Part shown: positions 34,847-43,520 of the stretch, in pieces
Numbering within the stretch: position 1 is the stretch's first letter
Layout of the letters: each line of letters opens with the position of its first letter
DNA from: Bog-1198 sp963727045
GTDB taxonomy: Bacteria > Pseudomonadota > Gammaproteobacteria > Steroidobacterales > Steroidobacteraceae
Assembly: GCA_963727045.1 (NCBI GenBank)
Contig: CAVSES010000001.1
Coordinates: 868,001-932,000, forward strand
Length of the DNA stretch: 64,000 nucleotides
Direction of reading: 5' to 3'
Translations under genes and position numbers: made by a program
The notes under the pieces: model-generated
The model's input: the letters and a program-made list of their open reading frames with translations, nothing else
The model's database searches: none
What the model was told of the DNA's origin: nothing

Positions 34847-37258
34847 ATGAAGAGCCACGCGAAGGTGGTGGTCATCGGCGGAGGCGTGGTCGGCGCCAGC
34901 GTTCTGTACCACCTGACGAAGGCAGGGTGGAAGGATGTGCTGTTGATCGAGCGTGCGGAACTCACGTCAGGATCGACCTGGCACGCCGCAGGAGGCATGC
35001 ACACCGTCAACGGCGATCCCAACGTCGCGAAGCTGCAGCAGTACACCATCGAGCTCTACAAGGAGATCGAACGCATCTCGGGTCAGTCCTGCGGGGTGCA
35101 CATCACGGGGGGGATCATGCTCGCCGGAACCCGCGAGCGGCTCGACTGGCTGAAGATGGCCAAGGCGCGGGGACGCTATCTCGGCATGGAGCTGGAAATC
35201 ATTTCCGTGGACGAGGCGGCGAAGCTGTTCCCCCTGATGGACAAGAAGCATTTCGCGGGGGCGATGTACGATCCGATCGAAGGGCACGTGGATCCTTACG
35301 GCGTGACGCATGCCTACGCCAAATCCGCGCAAATCGGCGGCGCCGACATCGTGCGCCACACCCGCGTGACCGACCTCAAGCCCCGGGCCGACGGGACCTG
35401 GGACGTCATCACGGATCACGGCAACGTGCACGCTGAGCACGTCGTGAATGCAGGCGGCCTGTGGGCGCGCGAAGTGGGACGGATGGTGGGGTTGGAGCTG
35501 CCCATCCTCGCGATGGAACATCAATACCTCATCACCGGCGACATGCCTGAACTCAAGGGCAAGAAGGAACAGCTGCACGCCATCGATTTCGAGGGCGAGA
35601 TCTACATTCGCCAGGAACGCGGCGGAATGCTCATGGGCACCTACGAGCGCGCCGGGGTTCCTTGGTCGCCGGTGACGACCCCCTGGGATTTCGGCCAGGA
35701 CCTGCTGCCGAACGACCTGGAGCGCATCGCTCCAAGCCTGGAAGTGGGCTTTGCGCACTTTCCGGCGCTCGAGGCGGCCGGCATCAAAAAGGTGGTCAAC
35801 GGGCCGTTCACCTTTGCGCCTGACGGCAATCCATTGGTGGGACCGATCCGCGGCCTCAAGAACTTCTGGGTCGCCTGCGGCGTGATGGCCGGTTTCAGCC
35901 AGGGTGGGGGCGTCGGCTTGGCGCTGTCGCGCTGGATGGTCGACGGCGATCCGGGCGCCGATATATGGGGCATGGACGTGGCGCGCTACGGCGACTGGAC
36001 GACGCTCGCCTACACCAATGCCAAGGTGCGGGAGAATTATTCGCGGCGGTTCAGGATCCGCTTCCCGAACGAGGAGCTGCCCGCCGCGCGGCCGCTGCGC
36101 ACGACGCCGATCTACGAGAAGCTGCAGGCGCAGCACGCCGTGTTCGGCGACTACTGCGGCCTGGAGCACCCGCTTTGGTTCGCACCGACCGCACAGGAGG
36201 CGAAGGACGAAATCAGCTTCCGTCGCTCCAATGCACACCCGCACGTCGCTGCCGAATGCAAGGCCGTGCAGAACTCCGTGGGGCTCCTGGAAATATCGAA
36301 CTACGGGAAATTCGACATCCGCGGGCCGGGCACGGCACAGTGGCTGTCGCGCATCATGGCGAACCGCGTGCCGTCGGTGGGCCGCATCGCGCTCACGCCG
36401 ATGCTGAACGACCGCGGCAAGCTCATCGGCGATTTCACCATGTGCAGAATTGCCGACGATCATGTGTTCCTCGTCGGGACCTATGCCGCCGAAACCTACT
36501 ACCTGCGATGGTTCGAGCGGCACATGCCGTCCTCCGGCGTCTCGGTCCGTCCGTGCGCCATGGAGTACGTCGGCCTGTCGCTCGCGGGACCCAAGTCCCG
36601 GGCGCTCTTGCAGGGTCTGGTGCACGATGACCTGTCCACCGCGGCCTTTCCGTTCATGTCCTTCAGGCGCATGGAGATCGGCATGGTGCCGGGCTACGTG
36701 GGACGCGTATCGTTCACCGGGGACCTCGGCTACGAGATCTGGGTGACGACCGACTATCAGCGGGCGCTTTACGATCTCCTCATCAAGGCCGGCCGCGAGT
36801 ACGGGCTGAGACTTTTCGGCGGCCGCGCGCTCAATGCCATGCGCGTCGAAAAGAGCTTCGGCAGCTGGGCGCGAGAATACCGCCCGATCTACGGTCCCTT
36901 CGAAGCAGGTCTGGATCGCTTCGTCGATCTGAAAAAGGGTGATTTCATCGGCCGTTCTGCGGCAGCGGAAGAAAAGGCGGGCGGTGGCGCGCTGCGCCTG
37001 GCGGCCTTCCGGGTCGACGCCACCGATGCGGATGCCATCGGCGATGAGCCGATCTGGCATGACGGCAAGACCGTGGGCTGGGTGACCTCGGGCGCGTTCG
37101 GCCATCGCGTCAACCAGTCTTTGGCGCTAGGCTATGTGCCGGCTGCGCTTGCGCATGCCGACGCGGGGTTTGAAATCGAAATAATCGGCGAGCGGCACAA
37201 GGCCCATCGGCTCTCCGAAGCGGCCTTCGATGCGGGCGGCAAATTGATGCGGGCTTGA
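34847..37258 (+). CDS. Dimethylglycine/sarcosine-dehydrogenase-like FAD and folate protein
   Basis: An 803-residue fusion of an FAD-dependent oxidoreductase domain (1 to ~420) and a GcvT-like folate-binding domain. VVIGGGVVGAS gives the dinucleotide fold. STWHAAG places His46 at the position that carries covalent FAD in animal dimethylglycine and sarcosine dehydrogenases. GYEIWVT and NAMRVEKSF mark the GcvT domain. I chose the ATG at 34847 (GGGAG upstream) over the frame start at 34772. It removes an N-methyl group from a glycine derivative onto THF, by family. The adjacent Rieske gene suggests sequential demethylation. Confidence 0.88.
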   Translation: MKSHAKVVVIGGGVVGASVLYHLTKAGWKDVLLIERAELTSGSTWHAAGGMHTVNGDPNVAKLQQYTIELYKEIERISGQSCGVHITGGIMLAGTRERLDWLKMAKARGRYLGMELEIISVDEAAKLFPLMDKKHFAGAMYDPIEGHVDPYGVTHAYAKSAQIGGADIVRHTRVTDLKPRADGTWDVITDHGNVHAEHVVNAGGLWAREVGRMVGLELPILAMEHQYLITGDMPELKGKKEQLHAIDFEGEIYIRQERGGMLMGTYERAGVPWSPVTTPWDFGQDLLPNDLERIAPSLEVGFAHFPALEAAGIKKVVNGPFTFAPDGNPLVGPIRGLKNFWVACGVMAGFSQGGGVGLALSRWMVDGDPGADIWGMDVARYGDWTTLAYTNAKVRENYSRRFRIRFPNEELPAARPLRTTPIYEKLQAQHAVFGDYCGLEHPLWFAPTAQEAKDEISFRRSNAHPHVAAECKAVQNSVGLLEISNYGKFDIRGPGTAQWLSRIMANRVPSVGRIALTPMLNDRGKLIGDFTMCRIADDHVFLVGTYAAETYYLRWFERHMPSSGVSVRPCAMEYVGLSLAGPKSRALLQGLVHDDLSTAAFPFMSFRRMEIGMVPGYVGRVSFTGDLGYEIWVTTDYQRALYDLLIKAGREYGLRLFGGRALNAMRVEKSFGSWAREYRPIYGPFEAGLDRFVDLKKGDFIGRSAAAEEKAGGGALRLAAFRVDATDADAIGDEPIWHDGKTVGWVTSGAFGHRVNQSLALGYVPAALAHADAGFEIEIIGERHKAHRLSEAAFDAGGKLMRA

Positions 37259-37270
37259 GGGGGAGGGCAC

Positions 37271-38440
37271 ATGCAGAGCGCATCTGAAGTCGACAAAACG
37301 GAATACAACGGCCTCACCGAACATACCGAAGGGTTGCCGGCGGATGCCTATTTCGACGCGCGCCGGTACGAGAGGGAACTGCAGCGCATTTGGTACCGCA
37401 ACTGGGTGTACGTCGGACGCTCGAGTGAAATCTCCCGCCCCCGCGAATTCCGCACCTTCGAACTGGGCGACCAGAGGCTGCTGCTGGTGCGCGACGATCA
37501 GGGGGTACTGCGGGCCTTTCACAACACCTGCCGGCACCGCGGTGCAGCCCTGTGCCGCGAGCCGCAAGGGTCGCTGCGCACGGGGACCATCATCTGTCCC
37601 TACCACGCGTGGGTCTACAATCTGCAGGGCGATCTCATGCGCACGTCTTCCAAGGCCCATGCCAGCGGCTTCGATGTGGGCGATTTTCCGCTCTACAAAG
37701 TCAGCGTTCGGGAATGGAACGGCTTCGTCTTCATCGCGCTGACCGACCAACCGCCGCCGTTCGAGAAGATCTTCGACCTGCCCCTGAACCGGCTCGACGC
37801 GTGGCCGCTCGCGGATTTGGCCGTCGGACACGTCATGTTGAAGACCGTCAACAGCAACTGGAAGATCTTCTGGGAGAACTACAACGAATGTCTTCATTGC
37901 CCGGGCGTGCACCCGCAGCTGTCGCAGCTGGTGCCCATCTACGGTCGCGGCCTGCTCGAGGAGCGCGACGATCCGGAGTGGCGCGCGCACCTGGCCGATG
38001 CCGACCCGAAGTTCAAGGGTGGATTGCGCAGGGGCGCCGTGAGCTGGTCGCTCAACGGCCTGGCGACCGGCATACCCTTCCCCAAGCTTTCCGATGAGGA
38101 CCGAAGAGCCGGACACGTCTATATGACGGGCCTGCCGTCCGTGTTCTTGGTGGGCCATGTCGATTACGTTCGCGTGGTGCGCGTGCTGCCCTTGGGCCCG
38201 GAGAGGACCGAACTCAAGATCGAGTATTTGTTTTCGCCGCAAGCGTTGGCGGATCCGCGCTTCGACATGCGCAACATCGTGGACTTCACCAACCTCGTGA
38301 TGACCGAAGACGCGGAAGTATGCGAGCTCAATCAAATGGGCCTGCACGCCGTGCCTCATGCCCGCGGCGTGGTCATGCCGGAGGAGTACGTCATCCGCCA
38401 GTTCCACGAGTGGCTGCGCGGCGAACTGGCGCGGGATTGA
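37271..38440 (+). CDS. Rieske non-haem iron oxygenase (second copy)
   Basis: A 389-residue oxygenase alpha subunit with Rieske ligands C87-R-H89 and C109-P-Y-H112 and the iron motif NECLHCPGVH with H209 and H214. It starts 12 bases after the dimethylglycine-dehydrogenase-like gene on the same strand. Sequence is clearly different from the 1010-2236 and 51189-52439 oxygenases (LHCPGVH instead of YHCA-AH), so substrate may differ. N-demethylation of a betaine or related quaternary amine is the context-based guess; no reductase or ferredoxin gene accompanies it. Confidence 0.82.
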   Translation: MQSASEVDKTEYNGLTEHTEGLPADAYFDARRYERELQRIWYRNWVYVGRSSEISRPREFRTFELGDQRLLLVRDDQGVLRAFHNTCRHRGAALCREPQGSLRTGTIICPYHAWVYNLQGDLMRTSSKAHASGFDVGDFPLYKVSVREWNGFVFIALTDQPPPFEKIFDLPLNRLDAWPLADLAVGHVMLKTVNSNWKIFWENYNECLHCPGVHPQLSQLVPIYGRGLLEERDDPEWRAHLADADPKFKGGLRRGAVSWSLNGLATGIPFPKLSDEDRRAGHVYMTGLPSVFLVGHVDYVRVVRVLPLGPERTELKIEYLFSPQALADPRFDMRNIVDFTNLVMTEDAEVCELNQMGLHAVPHARGVVMPEEYVIRQFHEWLRGELARD

Positions 38441-38643
38441 GGCGGCGAATCCGCCACCCGAGCACACTGTAAAGTCAATGCCCCCGCCATGCCGGCGGCC
38501 GGGTATTTTCCCCTAAAAAGCAGCGGTTTTGAGACCTACGGCCGGCTTTTCCATGCTTGGAAACGTATAGTGCCGCCCCCATAAAGGACATCGCCCGCCT
38601 TCGAATGGATGCGGGGTTCGATACAGTGAATCAGGAGTGAATT

Positions 38644-38736
38644 ATGCTAGGAATGGTAGCCCGATGGGGCCATAACACGTTGTTGATCGCGTTGGCGCTG
38701 ATGACGTGCGTGGTTGTCGTCGGTTTGATCAAGTAA
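38644..38736 (+). CDS. 30-residue single-pass membrane peptide
   Basis: ATG at 38644 follows TCAGGAGTGAATT, an excellent ribosome-binding site. The peptide has a short basic, amphipathic N-terminus (ARWGHN) and one hydrophobic helix (LLIALALMTCVVVVGLI) ending in Lys. It is isolated, with 203 bases before it and 36 after, on the strand opposite the DUF1453-like gene. Small single-helix peptides of this kind often stabilise membrane complexes; no family is recognised. Confidence 0.6.
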   Translation: MLGMVARWGHNTLLIALALMTCVVVVGLIK

Positions 38737-38772
38737 AGGTTACGGGCATGCGGCGCAGCGCGTGCGCCTCGA

Positions 38773-39351
38773 TCAACGCGCGGTAGCCGCGGGCGCGGTC
38801 TCGATATCTCCCGGTGCAAGGTGCTTGGATTTCCACAGCACCCAGGCGTAATACCACACGTAGTAGCCGGCCAACAAAAAGACCACCCCCACGGTGAAGG
38901 GACTTCCGACCATCGAAGTCGCCGCGAAGGCCTGGGAGGGGTCCGCAGCGGCCGCGTTGCCGGCGTGTGCAGCCTGCCCGCCCGCATATATCTGCACGGC
39001 GCGGAATGCCAGGCGCCCCAGAAAAAGCAGCGAGACTGCAATACCGGTATAGGTATGCGGGACGTAATGCATCCGCCCGTCCCACATCACGAAACGCGTT
39101 CGTTTCGCACCCCACACGCCGAGGCTCAAGCCCAGCGCCGCGCCCAGGAGCTCGGCCGCCAGGAACCGGCTGGATCGCGCCGCCAGCGGCAGCAACGCGC
39201 ACACCGCCGCCGACAGCAGCACGATTCGCAGGGTCATTCTCCCGGCACGCAGCGGCTGGCGTCCGAAGCTGCGGCGAAACCGCCGGTAGATCGCATACAC
39301 GACCAGTGCCGCGATCAGATACGGCATGATTTGTGAAAAGTCGGGCTGCAT
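38773..39351 (-). CDS. DUF1453/CcdC-like integral membrane protein
   Basis: A 192-residue protein with about five hydrophobic segments. The KRTRFVMWDGRMHYVPHTYTG and LLFLGRLAFR regions match the CcdC/DUF1453 style. I set the start at 39351 (MQPDFSQIM); the ORF runs upstream but overlaps the divergent permease. Its start lies 21 bases from the permease start, so they share a regulatory region. Function is unknown. Confidence 0.75.
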   Translation of the reverse strand: MQPDFSQIMPYLIAALVVYAIYRRFRRSFGRQPLRAGRMTLRIVLLSAAVCALLPLAARSSRFLAAELLGAALGLSLGVWGAKRTRFVMWDGRMHYVPHTYTGIAVSLLFLGRLAFRAVQIYAGGQAAHAGNAAAADPSQAFAATSMVGSPFTVGVVFLLAGYYVWYYAWVLWKSKHLAPGDIETAPAATAR

Positions 39352-39372
39352 TTGGCCGATACTACTATACCG

Positions 39373-40809
39373 ATGAGCAGTGCAATCTCGGCCCATTCGG
39401 CGGCGCACCTCACGCGGGGCGTGGGGCCTTGGGCGGCCATGGCGGTCAATGTCGCCAACATGATCGGCACCGGGGTCTTTCTGAAGACGCGCGTCATGAC
39501 GTGCAACGTCGGCAGCGCGAAGACGGTCCTGGTGGTGTGGATTGCCGCGGGATTGCTGTCGCTGGCGGGCACTTTCTCGTACTCCGAGATTGCGGCATTG
39601 ATGCCCGAGGCGGGCGGCGACTACGTTTACCTGCGCCGCGCTTATGGACGTTTGGTCGGGTTTCTCTATGGCTGGATGGCATTCACGGTTGCGAAATCCG
39701 GCGCTCAAGCGGCGCTCGCGGTCGGACTGGCGATTTTCATGAATGTGGCCCTCGGGGGCGCCTTGGAACGATGGCACGTCGAGGCAGTGGTCTTCGGCCA
39801 AGCCTGGAGCGGACTGACGCTCGTGGCGCTGGCGGCGATCTGGACGGTGGCGTTGATCAATTGCGCATCGGTGGCCTCGAGCGGCCTGATGGCGCTCGCC
39901 CTGACCTTTGCCAAGGTGGCGTTGGTGATCGGTGTGGCGGTCGGCGCATTCGCATTCGCGGCCGGCGATTGGGGTCATTTAAGCGGCTCCGGGCTTGCCG
40001 GTACGTGTGAGGGCGTGGCAAGCAGCGCACGTGGCGGGGTTGCCGGCTTCGGCGCGGCGATGCTCGGCGCCTTGTGGGCGTACGACGGCTGGCAAAACGT
40101 GGCGGCGCTCGCCGGCGAAGTCAAAAACCCGCAGCGCAATCTGCCGCGCGCTTTCGTGGGAGGGACCCTCATCGTCGGGGCGCTCTACCTGTTCGTCAAC
40201 GTGGCGTATTATTTTGCGCTGACGCCGCTCGAGGTCGCGAGCGTCCCGGCGAGTTCGTCGGTCGCCACGGAGGTGCTGAAACGGTTTCTCGGGCCGCTGG
40301 CAGTGGCAATGACGGCGGTCGCACTGATGGTTTCCTCGTTCGGTGCGCTGCATTCGAGCGTGCTCGCCAATTCGCGCATCCCGTTCGCCATGGCGCGCGA
40401 CGGACTTTTCTTTCGCGGATTGGCGCGGTTGTCGCCGCGCTCGAATGTCCCTGTCCCAGCCATCCTGGCCCAGGCCGCCTGGGGGAGCGTTCTTGCCCTC
40501 TCAGGCTCGTACGACACGCTGACCGACAGCGTCATTTTCGCATCCTGGCTGTTCTACGGCCTGGTCACCGCATCGCTGTTCGTCTTCCGCAGAAGAATGC
40601 CCGATGCACCGAGGCCGTACCGGGCATTCGGCTACCCGGCGGTGCCGATGATCTTCCTGCTGGTGACGGCGGCGCTGCTGTTCAATACGTTCATCGCCGC
40701 TCCCCACGAAGCCCTGCGCGGCGTTGTGCTGCTCGCCGCCGGTCTGCCGTTTTACTGGTTTTGGTCCAAACGCCTGCGCGGGGTTCCGCCGCCTTCGGAA
40801 GGCAATTAG
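39373..40809 (+). CDS. APC-superfamily amino acid permease
   Basis: A 478-residue, roughly twelve-helix transporter. The first helix has NVANMIGTGVFLK, and GALWAYDGWQN and ANSRIPFAMARDG are typical of the amino acid/polyamine/organocation superfamily (LAT-like branch). I chose the ATG at 39373, just after a TTG frame start at 39352. No substrate can be assigned. It is convergent with the pirin gene. Confidence 0.85.
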   Translation: MSSAISAHSAAHLTRGVGPWAAMAVNVANMIGTGVFLKTRVMTCNVGSAKTVLVVWIAAGLLSLAGTFSYSEIAALMPEAGGDYVYLRRAYGRLVGFLYGWMAFTVAKSGAQAALAVGLAIFMNVALGGALERWHVEAVVFGQAWSGLTLVALAAIWTVALINCASVASSGLMALALTFAKVALVIGVAVGAFAFAAGDWGHLSGSGLAGTCEGVASSARGGVAGFGAAMLGALWAYDGWQNVAALAGEVKNPQRNLPRAFVGGTLIVGALYLFVNVAYYFALTPLEVASVPASSSVATEVLKRFLGPLAVAMTAVALMVSSFGALHSSVLANSRIPFAMARDGLFFRGLARLSPRSNVPVPAILAQAAWGSVLALSGSYDTLTDSVIFASWLFYGLVTASLFVFRRRMPDAPRPYRAFGYPAVPMIFLLVTAALLFNTFIAAPHEALRGVVLLAAGLPFYWFWSKRLRGVPPPSEGN

Positions 40810-40833
40810 GAGCCTGTCTGGAAGGCCCCTCGC

Positions 40834-41541
40834 TCACGCTCCGCCCGGCAGGTCGAACACCAACACTTCGGCCTCTCGCGGCTCGCTCAAACGAAGCGGC
40901 GCGCCGTCGGTGAGCGCCAAGGCGTCGCCTGCCTCGAGCGCAGTCCCGTTCGCCGTCAGCGCGCCGCGTGCGACGTGCAGATAGACACGCCTGCCCGGCG
41001 CGGCCCGGAACTGCGCCGTCTCGCTGCCGCTGAAGAGCCCGGCGTATATTCTCGCGTCCTGATGGATCAACACGGATCCCTCCGCGCGATCCGGTGACAC
41101 GATGAGGCGCAGCCGGCCGCGCTTCTCGGCCGGTGCAAAGCGCTTTTCCTCGTAGCTGGGCTCGATGTTGCGCTCCGCCGGCTGAATCCAGATCTGCAGG
41201 AAGTGCACCGGTTCGCTGGGGCTGGGATTGAACTCGCTGTGCCGCACACCCGTGCCGGCGCTCATGCGCTGTACATCGCCCGGTTTGATGACCGACCCAT
41301 GGCCCATGGAATCCTTGTGCGCGAGTTCGCCGGACAGCACGTAGCTGATGATTTCCATGTCGCGGTGGCCGTGCGTGCCGAAGCCCGCGCCGGCCTGCAC
41401 CCGATCTTCGTTGATGACGCGGAGCGGTCCGAACTCCACGTGCTCCGGATCATGGTAATCGGCAAATGAAAACGTATGGAAGGACTTGAGCCAACCGTGG
41501 TCGGCAAAGCCTCGTTCGTGACTGCGTCGGATAGCGTTCAT
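40834..41541 (-). CDS. Pirin-family bicupin protein
   Basis: A 235-residue protein starting at 41541 with GGAGGA upstream. The pirin signature HGWLKSFHTFSFADYHDPEHV and the metal-binding GTHGHRDMEIISYVLSGELAHKDSMG cupin motif are clear. Pirins are iron-binding cupins; some have quercetinase-like activity and others bind regulators. It is a single-gene unit between the permease and the small membrane protein cluster. Confidence 0.92.
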   Translation of the reverse strand: MNAIRRSHERGFADHGWLKSFHTFSFADYHDPEHVEFGPLRVINEDRVQAGAGFGTHGHRDMEIISYVLSGELAHKDSMGHGSVIKPGDVQRMSAGTGVRHSEFNPSPSEPVHFLQIWIQPAERNIEPSYEEKRFAPAEKRGRLRLIVSPDRAEGSVLIHQDARIYAGLFSGSETAQFRAAPGRRVYLHVARGALTANGTALEAGDALALTDGAPLRLSEPREAEVLVFDLPGGA

Positions 41542-41741
41542 GGGTTCCTCCAGTTCCCCCCAAGATGGGGCCTCCTGCAATCATCAAAAGCACAAAAATT
41601 CGCGTCTATCGGTCAGCTTTTTAGATGCATCCGCGCGTCCGGTAGGACGGACCCTACAGGGGGTGGCGCGCCCGCCTGACTGCGGCAGCGCGGGATCCGG
41701 ATTATGGTCCGCCCAGGCTTCAATTCAAGGGAGACACAAAG

Positions 41742-41900
41742 ATGTCCTTGGGCACCATCCTGCTAATCTTGCTGGTTCTTCTCCTCGTGGGCGCGCTTCC
41801 GACGTGGCCGTACAGCAGCGGTTGGGGCTACTTTCCCAGCGGTGGATTGGGCTTGGTGCTGATCGTGCTGCTGGTGCTCGTCGTCACCGGACGACTGTGA
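41742..41900 (+). CDS. DUF3309 small membrane protein
   Basis: A 52-residue hydrophobic protein with two membrane segments separated by LPTWPYSSGWGYFPSGGLG, the DUF3309 signature. ATG at 41742. Its stop overlaps a GTG start (GTGA at 41897) of the next frame. Family function is unknown, often stress-induced in soil bacteria. A complete small operon appears to follow. Confidence 0.85.
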   Translation: MSLGTILLILLVLLLVGALPTWPYSSGWGYFPSGGLGLVLIVLLVLVVTGRL

Positions 41901-42211
41901 GCCGCCGTACGTTGGGAGAACCCGCAAAACGCTCCGTCGGGGCGATCTGGTTCGCGTTGTCCGCTTCGTTATTGGCGAGCGCGCTGGCGACCGCGTCGAT
42001 TGCCGCGGTGTCCGATCATCCCTCCCTTCCACGGGAATGCCCCCGCACGGGCGGTCCCTCCAACTTTGATTATTTGGTGCTGGCGAGTATTGCCGATTCG
42101 CCGCAGCTCCATGCGATGGCGAGCTTCCGTTCGACGGCGAGCCAACGCAGCGAATCCAAGTCATGTGACAAGGATGCTGTCGAACATACAACTCACAAGA
42201 GGGTCTCCTAA
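41897..42211 (+). CDS. Small secreted protein between DUF3309 and GlsB genes
   Basis: A 104-residue frame starting at GTG inside the DUF3309 stop codon. It has a basic segment (KRSVG) and hydrophobic stretch (IWFALSASLLASALATASIAA), a plausible Sec signal, and then a polar tail. Its TAA overlaps the ATG of the GlsB gene (TAATG at 42209-42213). Overlaps at both ends support real translation. I do not recognise the mature part; coding potential remains the main doubt. Confidence 0.55.
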   Translation: MSRRTLGEPAKRSVGAIWFALSASLLASALATASIAAVSDHPSLPRECPRTGGPSNFDYLVLASIADSPQLHAMASFRSTASQRSESKSCDKDAVEHTTHKRVS

Positions 42212-42465
42212 TGTCGCTCATAGCCTGGATAGTGCTTGGATTGATTGCCGGATTCATTGCCAGCAAGCTCGTCAACAAGACCGGGGAAGGCATGCTGCTG
42301 GATATCTTGCTCGGGATCGTGGGTGCGGTGGTCGGCGGATGGCTGTTCCACACGTTCGGAATGCCCGGCGTCAGCGGTGTGAATCTATACAGCTTGGTGG
42401 TTGCCGTGATCGGAGCGGCCGTGTTCCTGATCGTGTATCACGCGCTCACGCGACGCTCCGTTTGA
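42211..42465 (+). CDS. GlsB/YeaQ/YmgE-family membrane protein
   Basis: An 84-residue protein with three helices and the family Gly-rich pattern (WIVLGLIAGFIASKL, DILLGIVGAVVGGWL). Members are stress-associated membrane proteins of unclear biochemical role. It is the last gene of a three-gene overlapping set and is followed by a strong bidirectional hairpin. Confidence 0.9.
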   Translation: MSLIAWIVLGLIAGFIASKLVNKTGEGMLLDILLGIVGAVVGGWLFHTFGMPGVSGVNLYSLVVAVIGAAVFLIVYHALTRRSV

Positions 42466-42489
42466 CCGGCACCGATCGACCGATTTCGA

Positions 42490-42519
42490 GTCACGGCCGC
42501 GTGCCGACGCGGCCGTGAC
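42490..42519. terminator. Perfect 13-bp hairpin between convergent genes
   Basis: A 13-bp perfect stem with a four-base loop (42490-42502 with 42507-42519) sits between the GlsB gene and the convergent DMT gene. A short CTCTT follows on plus; the T-tract is weak, so it may terminate both strands with Rho help. Confidence 0.65.
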
Positions 42520-42522
42520 CTC

Positions 42523-43482
42523 TTAAGGAGGAGGGCTCGCGGGGTTGAGATCGATCTGCCCCAATCGATGCTCATCGACGATGACGACCACGCCGCTCGC
42601 GACGACGATGCCCGCGCCCAGAATCAGGGTCGGGGACGGCGAGGCAGACCAAAAGAACCAGTCAATGGCGAATGCCCACAGAATCGACGTGTACTCGAAC
42701 GGACCCACCACCGAGGGCGGAGCCCTGCGAAAGGCATCGGTCAGCCACATTTGACCCAGCGCCCCGGTGACCCCGATCGCGGCGAGCCAGGCCCAGTCGG
42801 CGCCGAGCACCGGTCTCCAGTTGCCGATCGCGAGCACGCCGGAGCCGATGCTGACCAGGAGCAGGTACCAAAACACCATGGACAGGCTCGAGTTGCCGCG
42901 GCCCAAGGTGCGCACCGTCAGGGCGCTCAGCGAATAACAGATCGTTGCCACGGCGGCCGCCGCCGCGGCGATCATCGAGAACCGCCCGCTGCCCCCCCAG
43001 GGCTGCAGGATCACCAATACGCCGCATAGACCCACGAGGATGGCGAGCCAACGCTTGCGAGTCACCTTCTCGCCGTGAATCGGCACCGACAACGCGGTCA
43101 TCAACAGCGGCGCCGCCAGGAATAGAGCGTAGGTCTGCGCGAGGCTCAGGCGATGAACGGCAAACACGAAGCTGCCCAACATGCAGATGCCGAGTGCGGC
43201 CCGGAAAAGATGCAAGGGTACATTGGTCAGGCGCAGCGGTGCCCAGGTGCGCTGCCACGCGATCGGCAAGAACAGGAACAGCCAGGAGGAGATGCATCGC
43301 AGGCAGGAAATTTGCAGCGGCCCATAATGCGCGGACAACCGCTTCATCAAGGAATCCATGATCGAGAAGACGAAGACCGCCGCCGCCATGTAGCCGATGC
43401 CGCGCAAACGCTCCTTCGAGCGTTCGCGGCCGGCGGGATTTTCAGTGGAAAGGGAGTGTCGGCTCATGGTGCTCCGCGCCAT
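42523..43482 (-). CDS. EamA/DMT-family transporter
   Basis: A 319-residue ten-helix drug/metabolite transporter with two EamA repeats; the segment RLSAHYGPLQISCLRC and the second-repeat IGVTGALGQMWLTDAFR are typical. ATG choices are 43482 and 43467; the second has a nearby GGAG. It is the last gene downstream of the cbb operon, after a 38-base gap, and may be co-transcribed. Substrate unknown. Confidence 0.85.
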   Translation of the reverse strand: MARSTMSRHSLSTENPAGRERSKERLRGIGYMAAAVFVFSIMDSLMKRLSAHYGPLQISCLRCISSWLFLFLPIAWQRTWAPLRLTNVPLHLFRAALGICMLGSFVFAVHRLSLAQTYALFLAAPLLMTALSVPIHGEKVTRKRWLAILVGLCGVLVILQPWGGSGRFSMIAAAAAAVATICYSLSALTVRTLGRGNSSLSMVFWYLLLVSIGSGVLAIGNWRPVLGADWAWLAAIGVTGALGQMWLTDAFRRAPPSVVGPFEYTSILWAFAIDWFFWSASPSPTLILGAGIVVASGVVVIVDEHRLGQIDLNPASPPP

Positions 43483-43520
43483 TGTAGACGAGGGAGCACC
43501 GGCCGGATCGATCGATTACC

